NCBI GenBank assembly: GCA_965249005.1
Contig: CBDFLD010000023.1
Span: 62,001 to 126,000 of the forward strand
Direction: 5' to 3'
DNA: 64,000 nucleotides
From: CBDFLD01 sp965249005
Lineage (GTDB): Bacteria; Acidobacteriota; UBA6911
Shown: positions 18,626 through 28,013 of the stretch, piece after piece
Layout of the letters: each line of letters starts with the position of its first letter
How positions within the stretch are numbered: position 1 is the stretch's first letter
Made by a program: the position numbers and the translations under genes
The notes under the pieces: generated by a model
The model's database searches: none
What the model was told of the DNA's origin: nothing
The model's input: the letters and a program-made list of their open reading frames with translations, nothing else

Positions 18626-19813
18626 TTACCTCGATTCGTCGCGCCGCTGCTGGAAGAGCCATTCGTGAAGTGAAGGGTCTTGATAGGCGTCGATCCACGA
18701 ATTGTGGTCCACGCCGGTGTACTCCGTGTACTTGGGCGTGCCGCCCGCCGCCCGGAGAGCGGCAACCATGGCTCGCGACGTTTTCACCGAGATCCTTTGA
18801 TCCTCTATGCCATGAAAAGCCCACACCGCCAACCCATGCTCGACGATCCGGCCCGCCGCATTCGGGTTGCCGACGCCGCAAACGGGAACAGCGGCGGCGA
18901 ATTGTCCCGGGTGCTGGGCGATCATGCCCCAGGTCACGCCGCCTCCCATCGATAGTCCCGTGATGTACACGCGGCCGGTGTCGACGCTCAGCTCTTTGCT
19001 CAGCGAGTGGATCAATTCCACGAGCGCACCGGCGGTTTGTTCCCCTCCGCGATTTCGAACCAGGGTTCCTCGCAGGGCACCATCATCCACACGAGCCTCA
19101 ACCTTGCTTTCTCGCTCATTGCCCGCTGCCCCGAAGTAGTAGGTCAGCAGACCGTCGGAGTAAGCGAGGCTGCTAAGCCTCCAGCGATTCGCGGGTTGCC
19201 TTCCTCTGGCCCCCGCAAGCGAGAGTTTGCCCGACCATTGGCCGTTTTCTTTGAATACGACCAGCTCCAGCTCGGCCCTGCGTTCGTAGCTTCCCAGGGC
19301 GATCTGTTCCCACTTTCCCGCCACTCCGCCACCACCCCGTTGGTCGACCCGCTTCCCTCGGAGTTGGTACGTTGTTGGCGAGACGCCGCTCATCAGTTGC
19401 GGCGCCACGATGAAACAAGGCTGCCTGGCCTGAAACTCCGGCAGTGCCCACACCCGAGCGGAGTAGTGCGCATCGGCAATGTGTCGTCGATTGTCCGTTC
19501 CCCTGCCGCCTCCTCCGTGAAAAAACACCACTAGAGGGTAGGAGCTGCCGGGATCGTAGTCCCGAGGACGAAACAATCGGTAGGGGAGCACATCTCCACC
19601 GGCGGCCTCAAAGGTCCTCACGTCGAACTGATCTTCCAATGCCTGCAATCGTGGCTTCACCTTGGAAGCCCGTTGCCGCCGCTGATCGGGAGTATCGCCA
19701 GTTACACTTCGATAGACGACCAACGGATCGAGGTCCCCCTCCTGCGCGACCAAGAGCCGGAAGCAGCAAAGCGTGACCACTAGAAGTATCGCAGCGGTTC
19801 GTAGTCGACTCAT
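18626..19813 (-). CDS. Secreted alpha/beta-hydrolase (LpqC/polyhydroxybutyrate depolymerase-like) with inserted domain
   Basis: 395 residues from the ATG at 19813, chosen because it begins a clean signal peptide (MSRLRTAAILLVVTLCC). The catalytic core shows the oxyanion region VVFFHGGGGRG, nucleophile elbow GLSMGGG, acid in HGIEDQRIS and His in GVDHNSW. Between the HGGGG strand and the nucleophile lies an insert of roughly 110 residues (KWEQIALGSYERRAELELVVF ... GALRGTLVRNRGG) that looks like a small beta-barrel of the GxWxGxL type. Such esterases cleave phenolic, acetyl or polyester bonds in the periplasm or outside. It lies alone on the minus strand, 93 bases upstream of the DinB gene. Substrate unknown. 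Confidence 0.82.
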   Translation of the reverse strand: MSRLRTAAILLVVTLCCFRLLVAQEGDLDPLVVYRSVTGDTPDQRRQRASKVKPRLQALEDQFDVRTFEAAGGDVLPYRLFRPRDYDPGSSYPLVVFFHGGGGRGTDNRRHIADAHYSARVWALPEFQARQPCFIVAPQLMSGVSPTTYQLRGKRVDQRGGGGVAGKWEQIALGSYERRAELELVVFKENGQWSGKLSLAGARGRQPANRWRLSSLAYSDGLLTYYFGAAGNERESKVEARVDDGALRGTLVRNRGGEQTAGALVELIHSLSKELSVDTGRVYITGLSMGGGVTWGMIAQHPGQFAAAVPVCGVGNPNAAGRIVEHGLAVWAFHGIEDQRISVKTSRAMVAALRAAGGTPKYTEYTGVDHNSWIDAYQDPSLHEWLFQQRRDESR

Positions 19814-19906
19814 AGACAGGGACCCCTTGGCTTTGCGGGTGAACGAAATGCATATTTGCAATCGACGTCGGTGGCACCCCTTGGCTCCGTGAGTGAGCGG
19901 GGCCGG

Positions 19907-20401
19907 TCAATGCGATTCTTTGTAGAGCACGAAATCTGTTGCCGCCGGCGTGCCGCCGACCTGCCTCAGCAGCGTGGCCACCTGCCCGCGGTGGTAGGAG
20001 AAGTGATTGACCACGTGCCGGCACAGGTCTCCTAGCCTGCGACGCTGTTCTTCGCCCTTGATGTTCCGATAAACCACCACCTCTCCGAGTTGCTCTTCCC
20101 CGGAAAGGTTTTCCAGGAACGCGCTTCGTTCAGCGTGCACCTCTTCGAATGTCTCACGGAGATGATCCAGTCCCGCGTCGGCATGTCGCGGTGGAGGCCC
20201 GGACGGATTCTCCCCTTTCCAGCGCCGGAGCCAGGCCCATTCCGCGAAAACAAAATGCGCCACCGTGTCCCGAATGGAAGGAAAGCTACTGTCCAGGTTG
20301 CGCGTGAGCTGTTCATCGCTCAAGGCGGAAAGGCTACTGAAAAGACGCCCATTCGCCCATTCGTTATACGCAAACAATGATCGGATATCGTCCATGTCCA
20401 T
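19907..20401 (-). CDS. DinB-family protein
   Basis: 164 residues from the ATG at 20401, chosen because AGGAGG lies six bases upstream. A four-helix DinB/YfiT metal-binding fold is indicated by FAYNEWANGRL at the N-terminus, TVAHFVFAEWAWLRRW in helix 2 and HVVNHFSYHRGQVATLLRQVGGTP near the C-terminus, giving the usual three metal-binding histidines. Members act as thiol-dependent S-transferases or have unknown roles, commonly in stress and detoxification. The ending DFVLYKE is typical. It stands alone between the esterase and the YHYH gene, with about 270 bases of upstream sequence free of recognised features. Confidence 0.88.
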   Translation of the reverse strand: MDMDDIRSLFAYNEWANGRLFSSLSALSDEQLTRNLDSSFPSIRDTVAHFVFAEWAWLRRWKGENPSGPPPRHADAGLDHLRETFEEVHAERSAFLENLSGEEQLGEVVVYRNIKGEEQRRRLGDLCRHVVNHFSYHRGQVATLLRQVGGTPAATDFVLYKESH

Positions 20402-20670
20402 CGTGATCCTCCTGAGAGCGCTCCAATTGTACAAGACATGCGTTTCATTGTTCCATAAAAGCTGAATCGTTCCGGCAGTCTGGGAAATTGCTGAAGCCGT
20501 TTTTTTTGTAGTCCAGCGCGGCCTGGAGGAAGAATGGGAATTCTGGCATATTTATGAGCCTGAGTCCGTGTCTACTTTCGGCATCGACTCTGAAGCGCGG
20601 AGCCTCGAGGTTTGGCTGATACGCGGGGAGGAAATTGCCGGCTGTCCATTGAACTGGGGCACGATCCATT

Positions 20671-21672
20671 ATGAAAACCTATCGTAAGCATGGCGCGCTG
20701 AGGGCTGGCGCGCTTCTAGCTGTCGTTTTGACCGCTTCCGCTGTTGTCTTTGTGCAGGGCGAAGGGTTGCAACAACGACCTCCCCGGAGAGTGCCGCGAG
20801 CCCATTCGATCAGACAATCCAGCGGTAGGTTGGACTTGATTCCCGCGAACCAGGAGCCGCCCGCGACGAAAAAGGTCTCCATCTCCGTCGCGGGCAAGGC
20901 GCGCGTGATCCGTGCCAATGGAATTCCCGAGCACCCGACTGGAAGGTTTCCAAACCGCAACAACCCGAACGAGATCACGGAGCAGGCGTATCTTTTCAAG
21001 ATCCCGGCCCATCCAGAAGCGAGAGACCGGAGTGACGAGCTGGTTTCTCTTGGTATGCACAACTTCGGGATTGCCGTGAACGGGGTTCCCTTCGATCCCG
21101 GTGCCGCAGAGTGGTACCTGGGTGATCGTGACCGTGGTTGGCGGTACGAAGCACTTTCGGGCGCGATCCCGCTCGGACTCGACGGAGGCTTGGCGCATGT
21201 GCAGCCCAGCGGTGCCTACCACTACCACGGCCTTCCGACGCTGCTGCTCGCCGCAAGAAACGTCGGCGCGGCGTCACACTCGCCTCTCGTTGGATGGGCG
21301 GCAGACGGGTTCCCGATCTATGCGATGTTTGGCTACACGGACGCTGGAGATGCTGGCTCGGGCGTGAAGCTCCTCCAATCGAGTTACCAGCCCAAATCCG
21401 GCTCACGTCCAAGCGGGAAAGGAGATCCAGGAGGAACCTACGACGGTACTTTCGTCTCGGACTATGAATTTGTCGATGGACTGGGGGACCTGGATCCGTG
21501 CAACGGGCGGGTTGGAATCACGCCGGAGTTCCCTGAGGGAACGTACGCCTACTTTTTGACGAAGTCGTGGCCGGTAGTTCCGCGTTGCTACAAGGGCACT
21601 CCGTCCCGTGATTTCACCACACGTCGCGGTGGACCCGCAGGCTTCCGGTTCCGTCCCCGGCGACCGCGCTAG
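20671..21672 (+). CDS. Exported YHYH-domain protein
   Basis: 333 residues with an N-terminal signal peptide (roughly residues 1-32). The middle shows the YHYH family signature: GMHNFGIAVNGVPFDPGAAEWY, then PSGAYHYHGLP near residues 180-190, SPLVGWAADGFPIYAMFGY, and DPCNGRVGITPEFPEGTYAYFLTKSWPVVPRCYKG near the end. These proteins are secreted and of unknown activity; the His cluster suggests metal binding. The ribosome binding site is weak. It is followed 25 bases later by an MFS transporter on the same strand. Confidence 0.88.
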   Translation: MKTYRKHGALRAGALLAVVLTASAVVFVQGEGLQQRPPRRVPRAHSIRQSSGRLDLIPANQEPPATKKVSISVAGKARVIRANGIPEHPTGRFPNRNNPNEITEQAYLFKIPAHPEARDRSDELVSLGMHNFGIAVNGVPFDPGAAEWYLGDRDRGWRYEALSGAIPLGLDGGLAHVQPSGAYHYHGLPTLLLAARNVGAASHSPLVGWAADGFPIYAMFGYTDAGDAGSGVKLLQSSYQPKSGSRPSGKGDPGGTYDGTFVSDYEFVDGLGDLDPCNGRVGITPEFPEGTYAYFLTKSWPVVPRCYKGTPSRDFTTRRGGPAGFRFRPRRPR

Positions 21673-21697
21673 ACGCTCGGTCTTGATCTCAAGAGAG

Positions 21698-22843
21698 ATG
21701 GTTCCAGTGATAGCCACACGCCTTCCTGCCTACCTCGCAATCAGTGCACTATTGAGCATCTCTCTCTGGATCTTGCTGCTGCTGCCAAACTTCCTCGGCG
21801 TTCAAGGATGGAGTTCCCAGCAGATCGGTTGGGCGATCGGTTGCTACTTCCTGGTCAATCTGGTTGTCCAAATCCAGGCCGGACCGCTAGCGGACCGCAT
21901 CGGCAATGTTCCGACGGCTCTCTGGGGATCGGCCCTCGGGGTTGCCGGTGGCCTGTTCTATATCGCCGCTCTGCATCGGCCGCTGATGATCTTTCCCGCC
22001 CGCTTGCTGCACGCGGCGGCGGCAGCGATGATATTTTCCGGAGCGTTGCTGCAGTTGTTGAAGTCGGTGCCCGCGCCGGTCCGCGGCCGTATGATCGGCT
22101 ACTTCGGCCTTCCCGGATTCGTTACCATGGGGGCCGGACCCTTCCTCTCCGAATGGGTGATCTATCACTGGGGGTTCAAGGGTGTGTTCTGGCTCATTCC
22201 GGGTCTCTTTGCGGCCATTGCTCTGATGCTGGCGAATCTCAAGAGACCGCTCGTTTCGAAAAAAGTCCGGCGGCAACCCTTTCTTCCGGCATTGAAGACC
22301 AGTTTCATTGCATTGCGCAGTATCCTGGCCTTCTCGGCCAGCTTCGGCCTCGGGTTTTCGGCGTGGCACAGCTTCCTGGCGCCGGCCGTGACCTCCCTCG
22401 GAATGGGAGCCGTCTCCGGCTTTGGGTTCGGCTACGGCCTCGGCGCGCTGATAACTCGTCTAGGACTCAGCCGAAAGCTGGATACGGGACCCCAACGTCT
22501 TGTCGCCATCTCGACATTGCTGGCCTACAGTGTCAGTCTCGGTTGTATTCCTCTTGTGCAGTATACCTGGCAGCTGATGTTTCTGGGATCTGTCTGCGGC
22601 ATGGCTCACGGAACCTTTTTCCCCAGTCTCAGCTCCATGGCGACGGAGCGATTTCCCCCGCTCCATGAGGGACAGGCACTGAGCCTGTACATCTCCGCAG
22701 CAGCGACAGGCATGTTTCTCGGTCCGCCGCTATGGGGACTGGTGGCCGACGCGGCGGGATATCCAATCATGTTCGCGGGGTCCGCCGTGATCCTGGGGGC
22801 GAGTACGGTCTTGTTCGTCGTTGTTCACCGGAGCCAAGTATGA
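21698..22843 (+). CDS. Major facilitator superfamily transporter
   Basis: 381 residues with twelve predicted membrane helices and a short basic loop between the halves (LKRPLVSKKVRRQPFLPALKT, about residues 175-195). The helix 2-3 loop reads AGPLADRIGN, a form of the MFS DRxGR signature, and there is a matching segment in the second half. The ATG at 21698 starts just after the YHYH gene; an in-frame extension to 21608 would overlap that gene by 65 bases. Substrate unknown; the general look resembles drug or small-organic-acid permeases. It converges with the GNAT gene, 18 bases away. Confidence 0.85.
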   Translation: MVPVIATRLPAYLAISALLSISLWILLLLPNFLGVQGWSSQQIGWAIGCYFLVNLVVQIQAGPLADRIGNVPTALWGSALGVAGGLFYIAALHRPLMIFPARLLHAAAAAMIFSGALLQLLKSVPAPVRGRMIGYFGLPGFVTMGAGPFLSEWVIYHWGFKGVFWLIPGLFAAIALMLANLKRPLVSKKVRRQPFLPALKTSFIALRSILAFSASFGLGFSAWHSFLAPAVTSLGMGAVSGFGFGYGLGALITRLGLSRKLDTGPQRLVAISTLLAYSVSLGCIPLVQYTWQLMFLGSVCGMAHGTFFPSLSSMATERFPPLHEGQALSLYISAAATGMFLGPPLWGLVADAAGYPIMFAGSAVILGASTVLFVVVHRSQV

Positions 22844-22861
22844 GCCGCGCGAGACTCCCGT

Positions 22862-23332
22862 CTAGAGTACGAAATCGATCTCTCGCAGGTCGTAGTGGGA
22901 AAATGCCATACCGAGGCTTGTGTATGTTTGCTGGGCAACACGGTTTTCCCGGTCGACGTAGAGTCGAATGCCACATACATCGTCGCTAGCAAGTGCGATT
23001 TTGTAGACGTGCTCGTGCATAGCTCTGTAGACACCCGTTCGCCGATTGGAAGAATCCACATACACGCTCTGAATCCACCAGAACGTGGCGTTTCTCCAGT
23101 CGCTCCATTCGAAGGTTACGAGGAGGCTTCCGACGGGTTTTCGGTCAATATCCGCAATCAGATAGAATCCTTTCCCGCCGCTGGATTCGAAAACGGAAGC
23201 CACGCCCTTGCGAAGCAGTTCCACGTCGAGTTGTTTGCCCTCCGATTCGAGCGCCATCTTCAACTGGAAACTTACAATGGCATCCATGTCGCCGTTGGTG
23301 GCGTCGCGGATGACTATGTTCGCGCTGGTCAT
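22862..23332 (-). CDS. GNAT-family N-acetyltransferase
   Basis: 156 residues, usual for a single GNAT domain. The N-terminus IVIRDATNGDMDAIVSFQ is the standard first strand and helix, the core SVYVDSSNRRTGVYRAMHEHV holds a degenerate acetyl-CoA pyrophosphate loop (usually RGxGxG, here RRTGVY), and RLYVDRENRVAQQTYTSLGM is the classic final helix. It should transfer an acetyl group from acetyl-CoA to an amine; the substrate is unknown. GGAG precedes the ATG. The next gene upstream on this strand is the AttH-like protein, 36 bases away, so it could be read from the same transcript. Confidence 0.88.
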   Translation of the reverse strand: MTSANIVIRDATNGDMDAIVSFQLKMALESEGKQLDVELLRKGVASVFESSGGKGFYLIADIDRKPVGSLLVTFEWSDWRNATFWWIQSVYVDSSNRRTGVYRAMHEHVYKIALASDDVCGIRLYVDRENRVAQQTYTSLGMAFSHYDLREIDFVL

Positions 23333-23368
23333 GAGTGAATCTCCGGATTTACGAAAAACGGTGGGAGC

Positions 23369-24484
23369 CTAATCGAGGATTGTTCCCATCGGAGTGCCTG
23401 CGTAGCCGGTCATTTCCAGGTAGCCGCGGCCGCGGACAGAACGACCGTGGCTGGTTCCGGTGACCTCGATCGATCCTTCCCAGTATGTGACGCCCGTGGA
23501 CTGTTCGGTGCGCAACTCTTGATCCTCTCGCGCAGCCCGAACCACCAGGCCTATGCTCTGTCCCGGAATCTGAACCTTCCATTCGATCGGATATCGAGCT
23601 CCACTACCCGGGGATTGCCAAAAAGCGCCCGTCTGGAGACTGAAGTCAGACTTCTTGATCGAAATCACTCGGCCTGATCTGTCGACGATCGTGCCACTCG
23701 ATTCCCGGCTGCGCGAGCCGTCGGTAGCCCGCAACTGGAAGAACATCAGATCTGTTCCGTCATCGAGCTGGATGGAGAACCAATCCCATCCCATATGGTT
23801 CTTCTCCAGGAAACTGGTGCTGAACTCGTGATCCATCCAGCTTGATCCAGTGACTTCGACAGCTTCGCCCTTGAACGTCAGAATGCCACGGGTCGGCATG
23901 CGTGTCAGCGAGTAATAGTGAGAGGCATTTCCGGGTGTGGAGCCCTTCTGACTGATTCCGTCAACTCCATGCACAACGGGCGTCTTTCCGGGCTCCAAAT
24001 CCAGTTTCACTCCTATGGTCTGATCGATCGCACTCAGAACGTGTTTTCCCGAGCTGTCGAGCCGCGCTTCCCAATCTTCATTCCATACGCGATATTCATC
24101 TGTGGCGGCTCCGGCCCACCCGACACCCGCGCGGTTGATCCGCTCCCGGAACTCGTAACGCCCGCCGTCGATGTCGGTCACGGCAAGGTGAGTCATGAAG
24201 AGATCACGCACCGACCACCGCGAAGGATTCTCTGGCTTTGGGTTCGTTCCCACACGAAAGAAAGTCAGCTGGTAGCCGAATCGACGGTCGTCTTTTGCGT
24301 CCAGGTTGCCGGTGTAGTACCACCACTCGATCTTGTATTCCGGATGGCTCGCGTGGTCACGCGGGAATTCGAAACGGTATCCTGGCGCTGCCTGTTTCCA
24401 GTCTTCGCCCGAGGCAAAGGAAAACAGAAGCAGGAAAGGCCCCAGAAAGAGATACACTGTGCTGCGATGCTTCGGTGGAGCCAT
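23369..24484 (-). CDS. AttH/CrtC-like lipocalin-type exported protein
   Basis: 371 residues from the ATG at 24484, chosen because it overlaps the stop of the ABC permease (TGATG) and begins a signal sequence (MAPPKHRSTVYLFLGPFLLLFSFASG). The AttH signature is visible: FPRDHASHPEYKIEWWYYTGNL, RRFGYQLTFFRVG, GSSWMDHEFSTSFL and GWDWFSIQLDDGTDLMFFQLR, ending YWEGSIEVTG. The family includes carotenoid 1,2-hydratases and the AttH protein of AttEFGH ABC systems. Its place as the last gene of an ATPase-permease operon makes the AttH role likely: an exported partner of a lipid or lipoprotein transporter. No activity is proven for AttH. Confidence 0.88.
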   Translation of the reverse strand: MAPPKHRSTVYLFLGPFLLLFSFASGEDWKQAAPGYRFEFPRDHASHPEYKIEWWYYTGNLDAKDDRRFGYQLTFFRVGTNPKPENPSRWSVRDLFMTHLAVTDIDGGRYEFRERINRAGVGWAGAATDEYRVWNEDWEARLDSSGKHVLSAIDQTIGVKLDLEPGKTPVVHGVDGISQKGSTPGNASHYYSLTRMPTRGILTFKGEAVEVTGSSWMDHEFSTSFLEKNHMGWDWFSIQLDDGTDLMFFQLRATDGSRSRESSGTIVDRSGRVISIKKSDFSLQTGAFWQSPGSGARYPIEWKVQIPGQSIGLVVRAAREDQELRTEQSTGVTYWEGSIEVTGTSHGRSVRGRGYLEMTGYAGTPMGTILD

Positions 24485-27063
24485 CACTCCCCCCAACCCT
24501 GCTCTGTCGCGTGGACCTGAGAGGCGAGACGCGCGGGATAGATCCCCGATAATGTCGTGGCCAGAAAAATCAGAATCGAGGTCTGGACGAGAAACCAGAC
24601 TGGCAGGTGAAACTGGATCGTCCAACCGAAGCTCTGGACGTTGATCACATAGATCAGGACAAAAGACAGCATCAACCCCACTGTAATCCCGATACTCTGA
24701 CTCACGCCGCCGATGAGGGCGGCCTCCACGATTACCATTTTTTGGACCTGACCCCGGTCCGCTCCGATCAAGCGCAACACGGCAATCTCTCGCTTTCTTT
24801 CGAGGATCAAGGTCAGAAGCGTGCTGGCGACACCCATGATGGCGACAAAGATGGCGATTGCCTCCAGCGCGTAGGTGATGGCAAACGTGCTGTCGAAAAT
24901 GCTCAAGACTTCTCCGCGCAGCGAGGCATTGGTGAAGATCCGGACGCGAAAGTCCTCACCCAGCGTTTGCAGGATTTCTTCCCGGACGGTGTCCGCATTT
25001 GCTCCCGGACGTAGGTAGATGGAGAGGCTCGTGGGTGGATGCTCGCCGAAGTGCTGGACGAATGTCGGTCGGTCCATCACCACAACGCCACGATCGTTGG
25101 AATAGTCGTAGTAAACGCCAGCGATCCGAAACGTGGCGGGGCCCTTCGGGGTGGGAAGAGTGATGTTGCCGCCCGGCGACTTGCCGTGCTTGAGAGCAAA
25201 GCTTTCCGAGACGACAACTGCATCTTGACCCAGGGCTTCACGCATCTTCTGACGCCCGTCGTCCGGCTCTTTGAAGAGCAGTTTGCCGTGGTCGAGTAGC
25301 ACCGTGAAATCCCCCGTGCCAAGGGTGATGAGACCTTCCCGATAAGACAGGTCAAAGTTGCGAAAACGGTCCACGGCCGCGACAGAGGGGTGCGCTGCAG
25401 CGGCGAGTTCTACTTCCGGGGAGAGTGTGGCCTCGGTGGCGACATTGTTGCGTGTCGCCGGGCGAAGGTAGAGATCTGCTTGCAACGTCTGATGGACCCA
25501 GTAAATGAGCGTTTCTCGAAAGCTCCCGATCATGATGGCAATCGCGACCAACATCGCAAGGCTGATGGCCAGGGCCGCGACCGAGATGGAAAGGCGCGGA
25601 ATCGTCCCCGCGAGATTGGAGTGGGCGAGCCTACCTTCAATCTGGAAGAGGCGGGCCAGCGGACGGATGCCGACGCGTGCCAGCAAGTGTAGCACGGCGG
25701 GAACCAGAAAAGCCGCACCAAACACGATGGCGATGGCGGCCGCATAACCGAAGATCGGCAGACTTCCCACAGGTCCTTGTGTCGACAGCCAGGCGGCCAG
25801 TCCAAAAAGCAAAAACGGGACAATCAGATATCGCCTGTGTAGTCGATAGCGGGTCGCCAACCGGTCCGCGCCCCGCATGGCTTCCGTCGGCGTGACGCGC
25901 GAAGCTTCCATGGCGGGCGCGGCCGCCGCTACCAGCGAAAGCGGCACCCCGATCGAGAACGCCAGAACGACATGTTGCCAGCCAAGTGTTGGGGGCTCCG
26001 CGGAGGTCGCGATGTAGAGCACCTTGACGGTGGTGGATGTCAAGGCCACGGCGACTTGCGCAAGCACCCGGCCGAGCAACAGTCCGAGCAGAGAGCCAAC
26101 CAGGGCCAGGCCGCAGGCTTCGGCCAAGAACAGCTTCACAACTTGAAATCTCGTCACGCCTAGGGCTCGCAACGTGCCGATCTCCTCACGTCTCGCAATC
26201 ACAGAAGTCGAAACCGCATTGTAGATGAGAAAGAGCCCGACCAGGAGTGCAATGTAGGAGAGCGCCGCAAGGTTGAAATGAAAGGCTTCGAGGAGTTTTT
26301 CGACCTGGCGCCCGCGGCGCGCCGGACGTCGCACCGATAGGGCTTGGGGAAGGCGCTCGGCGATCGACACTTCGGCTTCATCCACGGAGATGCCCGGATC
26401 GAGCTGAACCTCGATCCGGTCGACACGCCCCAACCGGTGGAAGGCCCATTGTGCTGCGGCAATGTCCATCAGAGCGAAGTTGCCGTCCAAGACCCGCGCG
26501 GGGCCCTCGTCCCTCAACAGGCCACGAATGGTGAACGTCTGGGCCCGGTCGCCGATGGTCAACTCGATCGTCGTGCCCGCCGACAGATTGTGCCGGCGTG
26601 CGAACTTCTCGGTCAACACGACGGCGTGCGGATCCATCAGGAGGGCCAAAAACTCTTGCGGCCGCGGTTCACGATGCTTTTGGGCGAATGCGAGCAACCG
26701 GTAGTCTCGAAACGAACGGTCGCGCAGGATATCGACCCCGAGGACATGTAGCGTCTCGGCGGAGCCTGATATTCGGGCCAGCGTGTCACCTTCGATCACC
26801 GGGGTGACGGCGCCGTACCGTCGCAGCCAGCCGAGCTCTTGGAGCCACTTTTCGTCCAGGCCCAGTCCCGGTCCGACGATTTCCAAAGACGTCTTGCCCG
26901 AAACGGTCTCTATTGCTGTTTCAAAGCCCTGGATCGAGCTCCGGTTCGTCATCTGAATCGCGACGACGACGCCGATCCCGAGCGCAATTCCAAGCATGCT
27001 TGCCAAAAACCGTCCGCGTTCCTCGACCAGATGCCGGAGGATGAACTGCCTAAACAGCCGCAT
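24484..27063 (-). CDS. FtsX-like ABC transporter permease (AttFG-like)
   Basis: 859 residues with two repeated FtsX/MacB units: a helix near residues 20-45, a large periplasmic part, then three helices (SYIALLVGLFLIYNAVSTSVIARREEIGTLRALGVTR), followed by a second copy ending with IMGVASTLLTLILERKREIAVLRLIGADRGQVQKMV. The EIxxLRxxGxxR coupling motif for the ATPase occurs in both halves. Such permeases do not form channels but extract or release lipophilic substrates or lipoproteins at the membrane. The ATG at 27063 overlaps the ATPase gene by 14 bases, with GGAGAG upstream. It corresponds to AttF and AttG fused into one chain. Confidence 0.9.
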   Translation of the reverse strand: MRLFRQFILRHLVEERGRFLASMLGIALGIGVVVAIQMTNRSSIQGFETAIETVSGKTSLEIVGPGLGLDEKWLQELGWLRRYGAVTPVIEGDTLARISGSAETLHVLGVDILRDRSFRDYRLLAFAQKHREPRPQEFLALLMDPHAVVLTEKFARRHNLSAGTTIELTIGDRAQTFTIRGLLRDEGPARVLDGNFALMDIAAAQWAFHRLGRVDRIEVQLDPGISVDEAEVSIAERLPQALSVRRPARRGRQVEKLLEAFHFNLAALSYIALLVGLFLIYNAVSTSVIARREEIGTLRALGVTRFQVVKLFLAEACGLALVGSLLGLLLGRVLAQVAVALTSTTVKVLYIATSAEPPTLGWQHVVLAFSIGVPLSLVAAAAPAMEASRVTPTEAMRGADRLATRYRLHRRYLIVPFLLFGLAAWLSTQGPVGSLPIFGYAAAIAIVFGAAFLVPAVLHLLARVGIRPLARLFQIEGRLAHSNLAGTIPRLSISVAALAISLAMLVAIAIMIGSFRETLIYWVHQTLQADLYLRPATRNNVATEATLSPEVELAAAAHPSVAAVDRFRNFDLSYREGLITLGTGDFTVLLDHGKLLFKEPDDGRQKMREALGQDAVVVSESFALKHGKSPGGNITLPTPKGPATFRIAGVYYDYSNDRGVVVMDRPTFVQHFGEHPPTSLSIYLRPGANADTVREEILQTLGEDFRVRIFTNASLRGEVLSIFDSTFAITYALEAIAIFVAIMGVASTLLTLILERKREIAVLRLIGADRGQVQKMVIVEAALIGGVSQSIGITVGLMLSFVLIYVINVQSFGWTIQFHLPVWFLVQTSILIFLATTLSGIYPARLASQVHATEQGWGE

Positions 27064-27769
27064 CGGGTTTTCTCTCCTCAGCTTTCCTGTCTTTCTTCGG
27101 AAGTTCGATCTGACCATCTCGCAGGTGAATGAGACGGCCGGCGGAAGCGGCTAGCTCGGGGGCATGAGTTGCCAGCAGGATGGTCAACCCGAGTTCCTTG
27201 TTGAACTCGGCCAATAGGGCCAATGTGAGGTTGCTGTTTTCAGAATCGAGATTTCCTGTGGGTTCGTCGGCGATGAGCAACGCCGGTTCGTGAATCACGG
27301 CCCTGGCAATGGCCGCACGCTGCTTTTCTCCGCCGGACAACTGCTGCGGATGGTGAGTAAGCCGATGATTCAGCCCAACGCGCCCCGCCAAAACCCGCGC
27401 TTTCTCCTCCGCCTGGTTGGGATCCCCGTGGGCCAACAGCAGCGGCAACGCGATATTCTCCGCCAGGGTTAGGGTCGGCAGAAGGTTGAAGAATTGAAAG
27501 ACGAAGCCGATTCGCTTGCGACGTATGCGAGTCAGTCGATCATCATCCAGACGTTCGAGGTTCGTCCCTTCGAGCCACACACGGCCTGAGGTGGGACGGT
27601 CCATTGCGCCACACAGGTGCAGGAGTGTGGACTTTCCGCACCCCGACGGTCCCATGACCGCCACGAAATCACCAGCTTCAAGCTCGAGATCGACGCCACG
27701 CAACGCTTCCACCGGTGCCCCGTCACCGCGATAAATTTTCTTTGCGCCTTCCACTACTAGAATCGGCAT
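27050..27769 (-). CDS. ABC transporter ATP-binding protein (LolD/AttE-like)
   Basis: 239 residues from the ATG at 27769. Walker A is GPSGCGKS, the Q-loop FVFQFFNLLPTLT is the LolD/MacB type, the signature is LSGGEKQR, Walker B is ALLIADEPTGNLDS, and the switch His is in ATHAPE. It should drive the FtsX-like permease encoded next. The start is chosen over an in-frame extension because MPILVVEGAKKIYRG is the normal beginning of the domain and GAGG lies upstream. First gene of the three- or four-gene minus-strand operon (ATPase, permease, AttH-like protein, possibly GNAT). Confidence 0.93.
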   Translation of the reverse strand: MPILVVEGAKKIYRGDGAPVEALRGVDLELEAGDFVAVMGPSGCGKSTLLHLCGAMDRPTSGRVWLEGTNLERLDDDRLTRIRRKRIGFVFQFFNLLPTLTLAENIALPLLLAHGDPNQAEEKARVLAGRVGLNHRLTHHPQQLSGGEKQRAAIARAVIHEPALLIADEPTGNLDSENSNLTLALLAEFNKELGLTILLATHAPELAASAGRLIHLRDGQIELPKKDRKAEERKPDAAV

Positions 27770-28013
27770 GGAACCTCGGCGGGTTCGACTGCAACACTTT
27801 CCTCCACTGTCGCGAGGATGCACGTCCGATTCAAGAATTCTCTTCCTTTCGTGGGCAATGCTCAAGGTGCAAGAGATGTCGATTACATCGAGTTTCGCGG
27901 AGTCCTTTCGAAGAGCTTCCTTGGGGACCGCGCCCAACGAGATTCGGACAGCAGTTGAGCCAGGGCTCGGCTGGCACCCCGTTAACTCAACGGCCGCCGT
28001 CGAAGTGGCAACG

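Noticed and set aside
19822..19900. An imperfect direct repeat (ACCCCTTGGCT at 19822 and 19876) between the esterase and DinB genes.
   Set aside because: Only about 25 bases with many mismatches beyond the first 11; too weak to call an element.
20445..20669. A 74-residue open frame on the minus strand upstream of the DinB gene.
   Set aside because: No ribosome binding site, no recognised domain, and it fills a promoter region; probably chance or the remnant of a lost gene.
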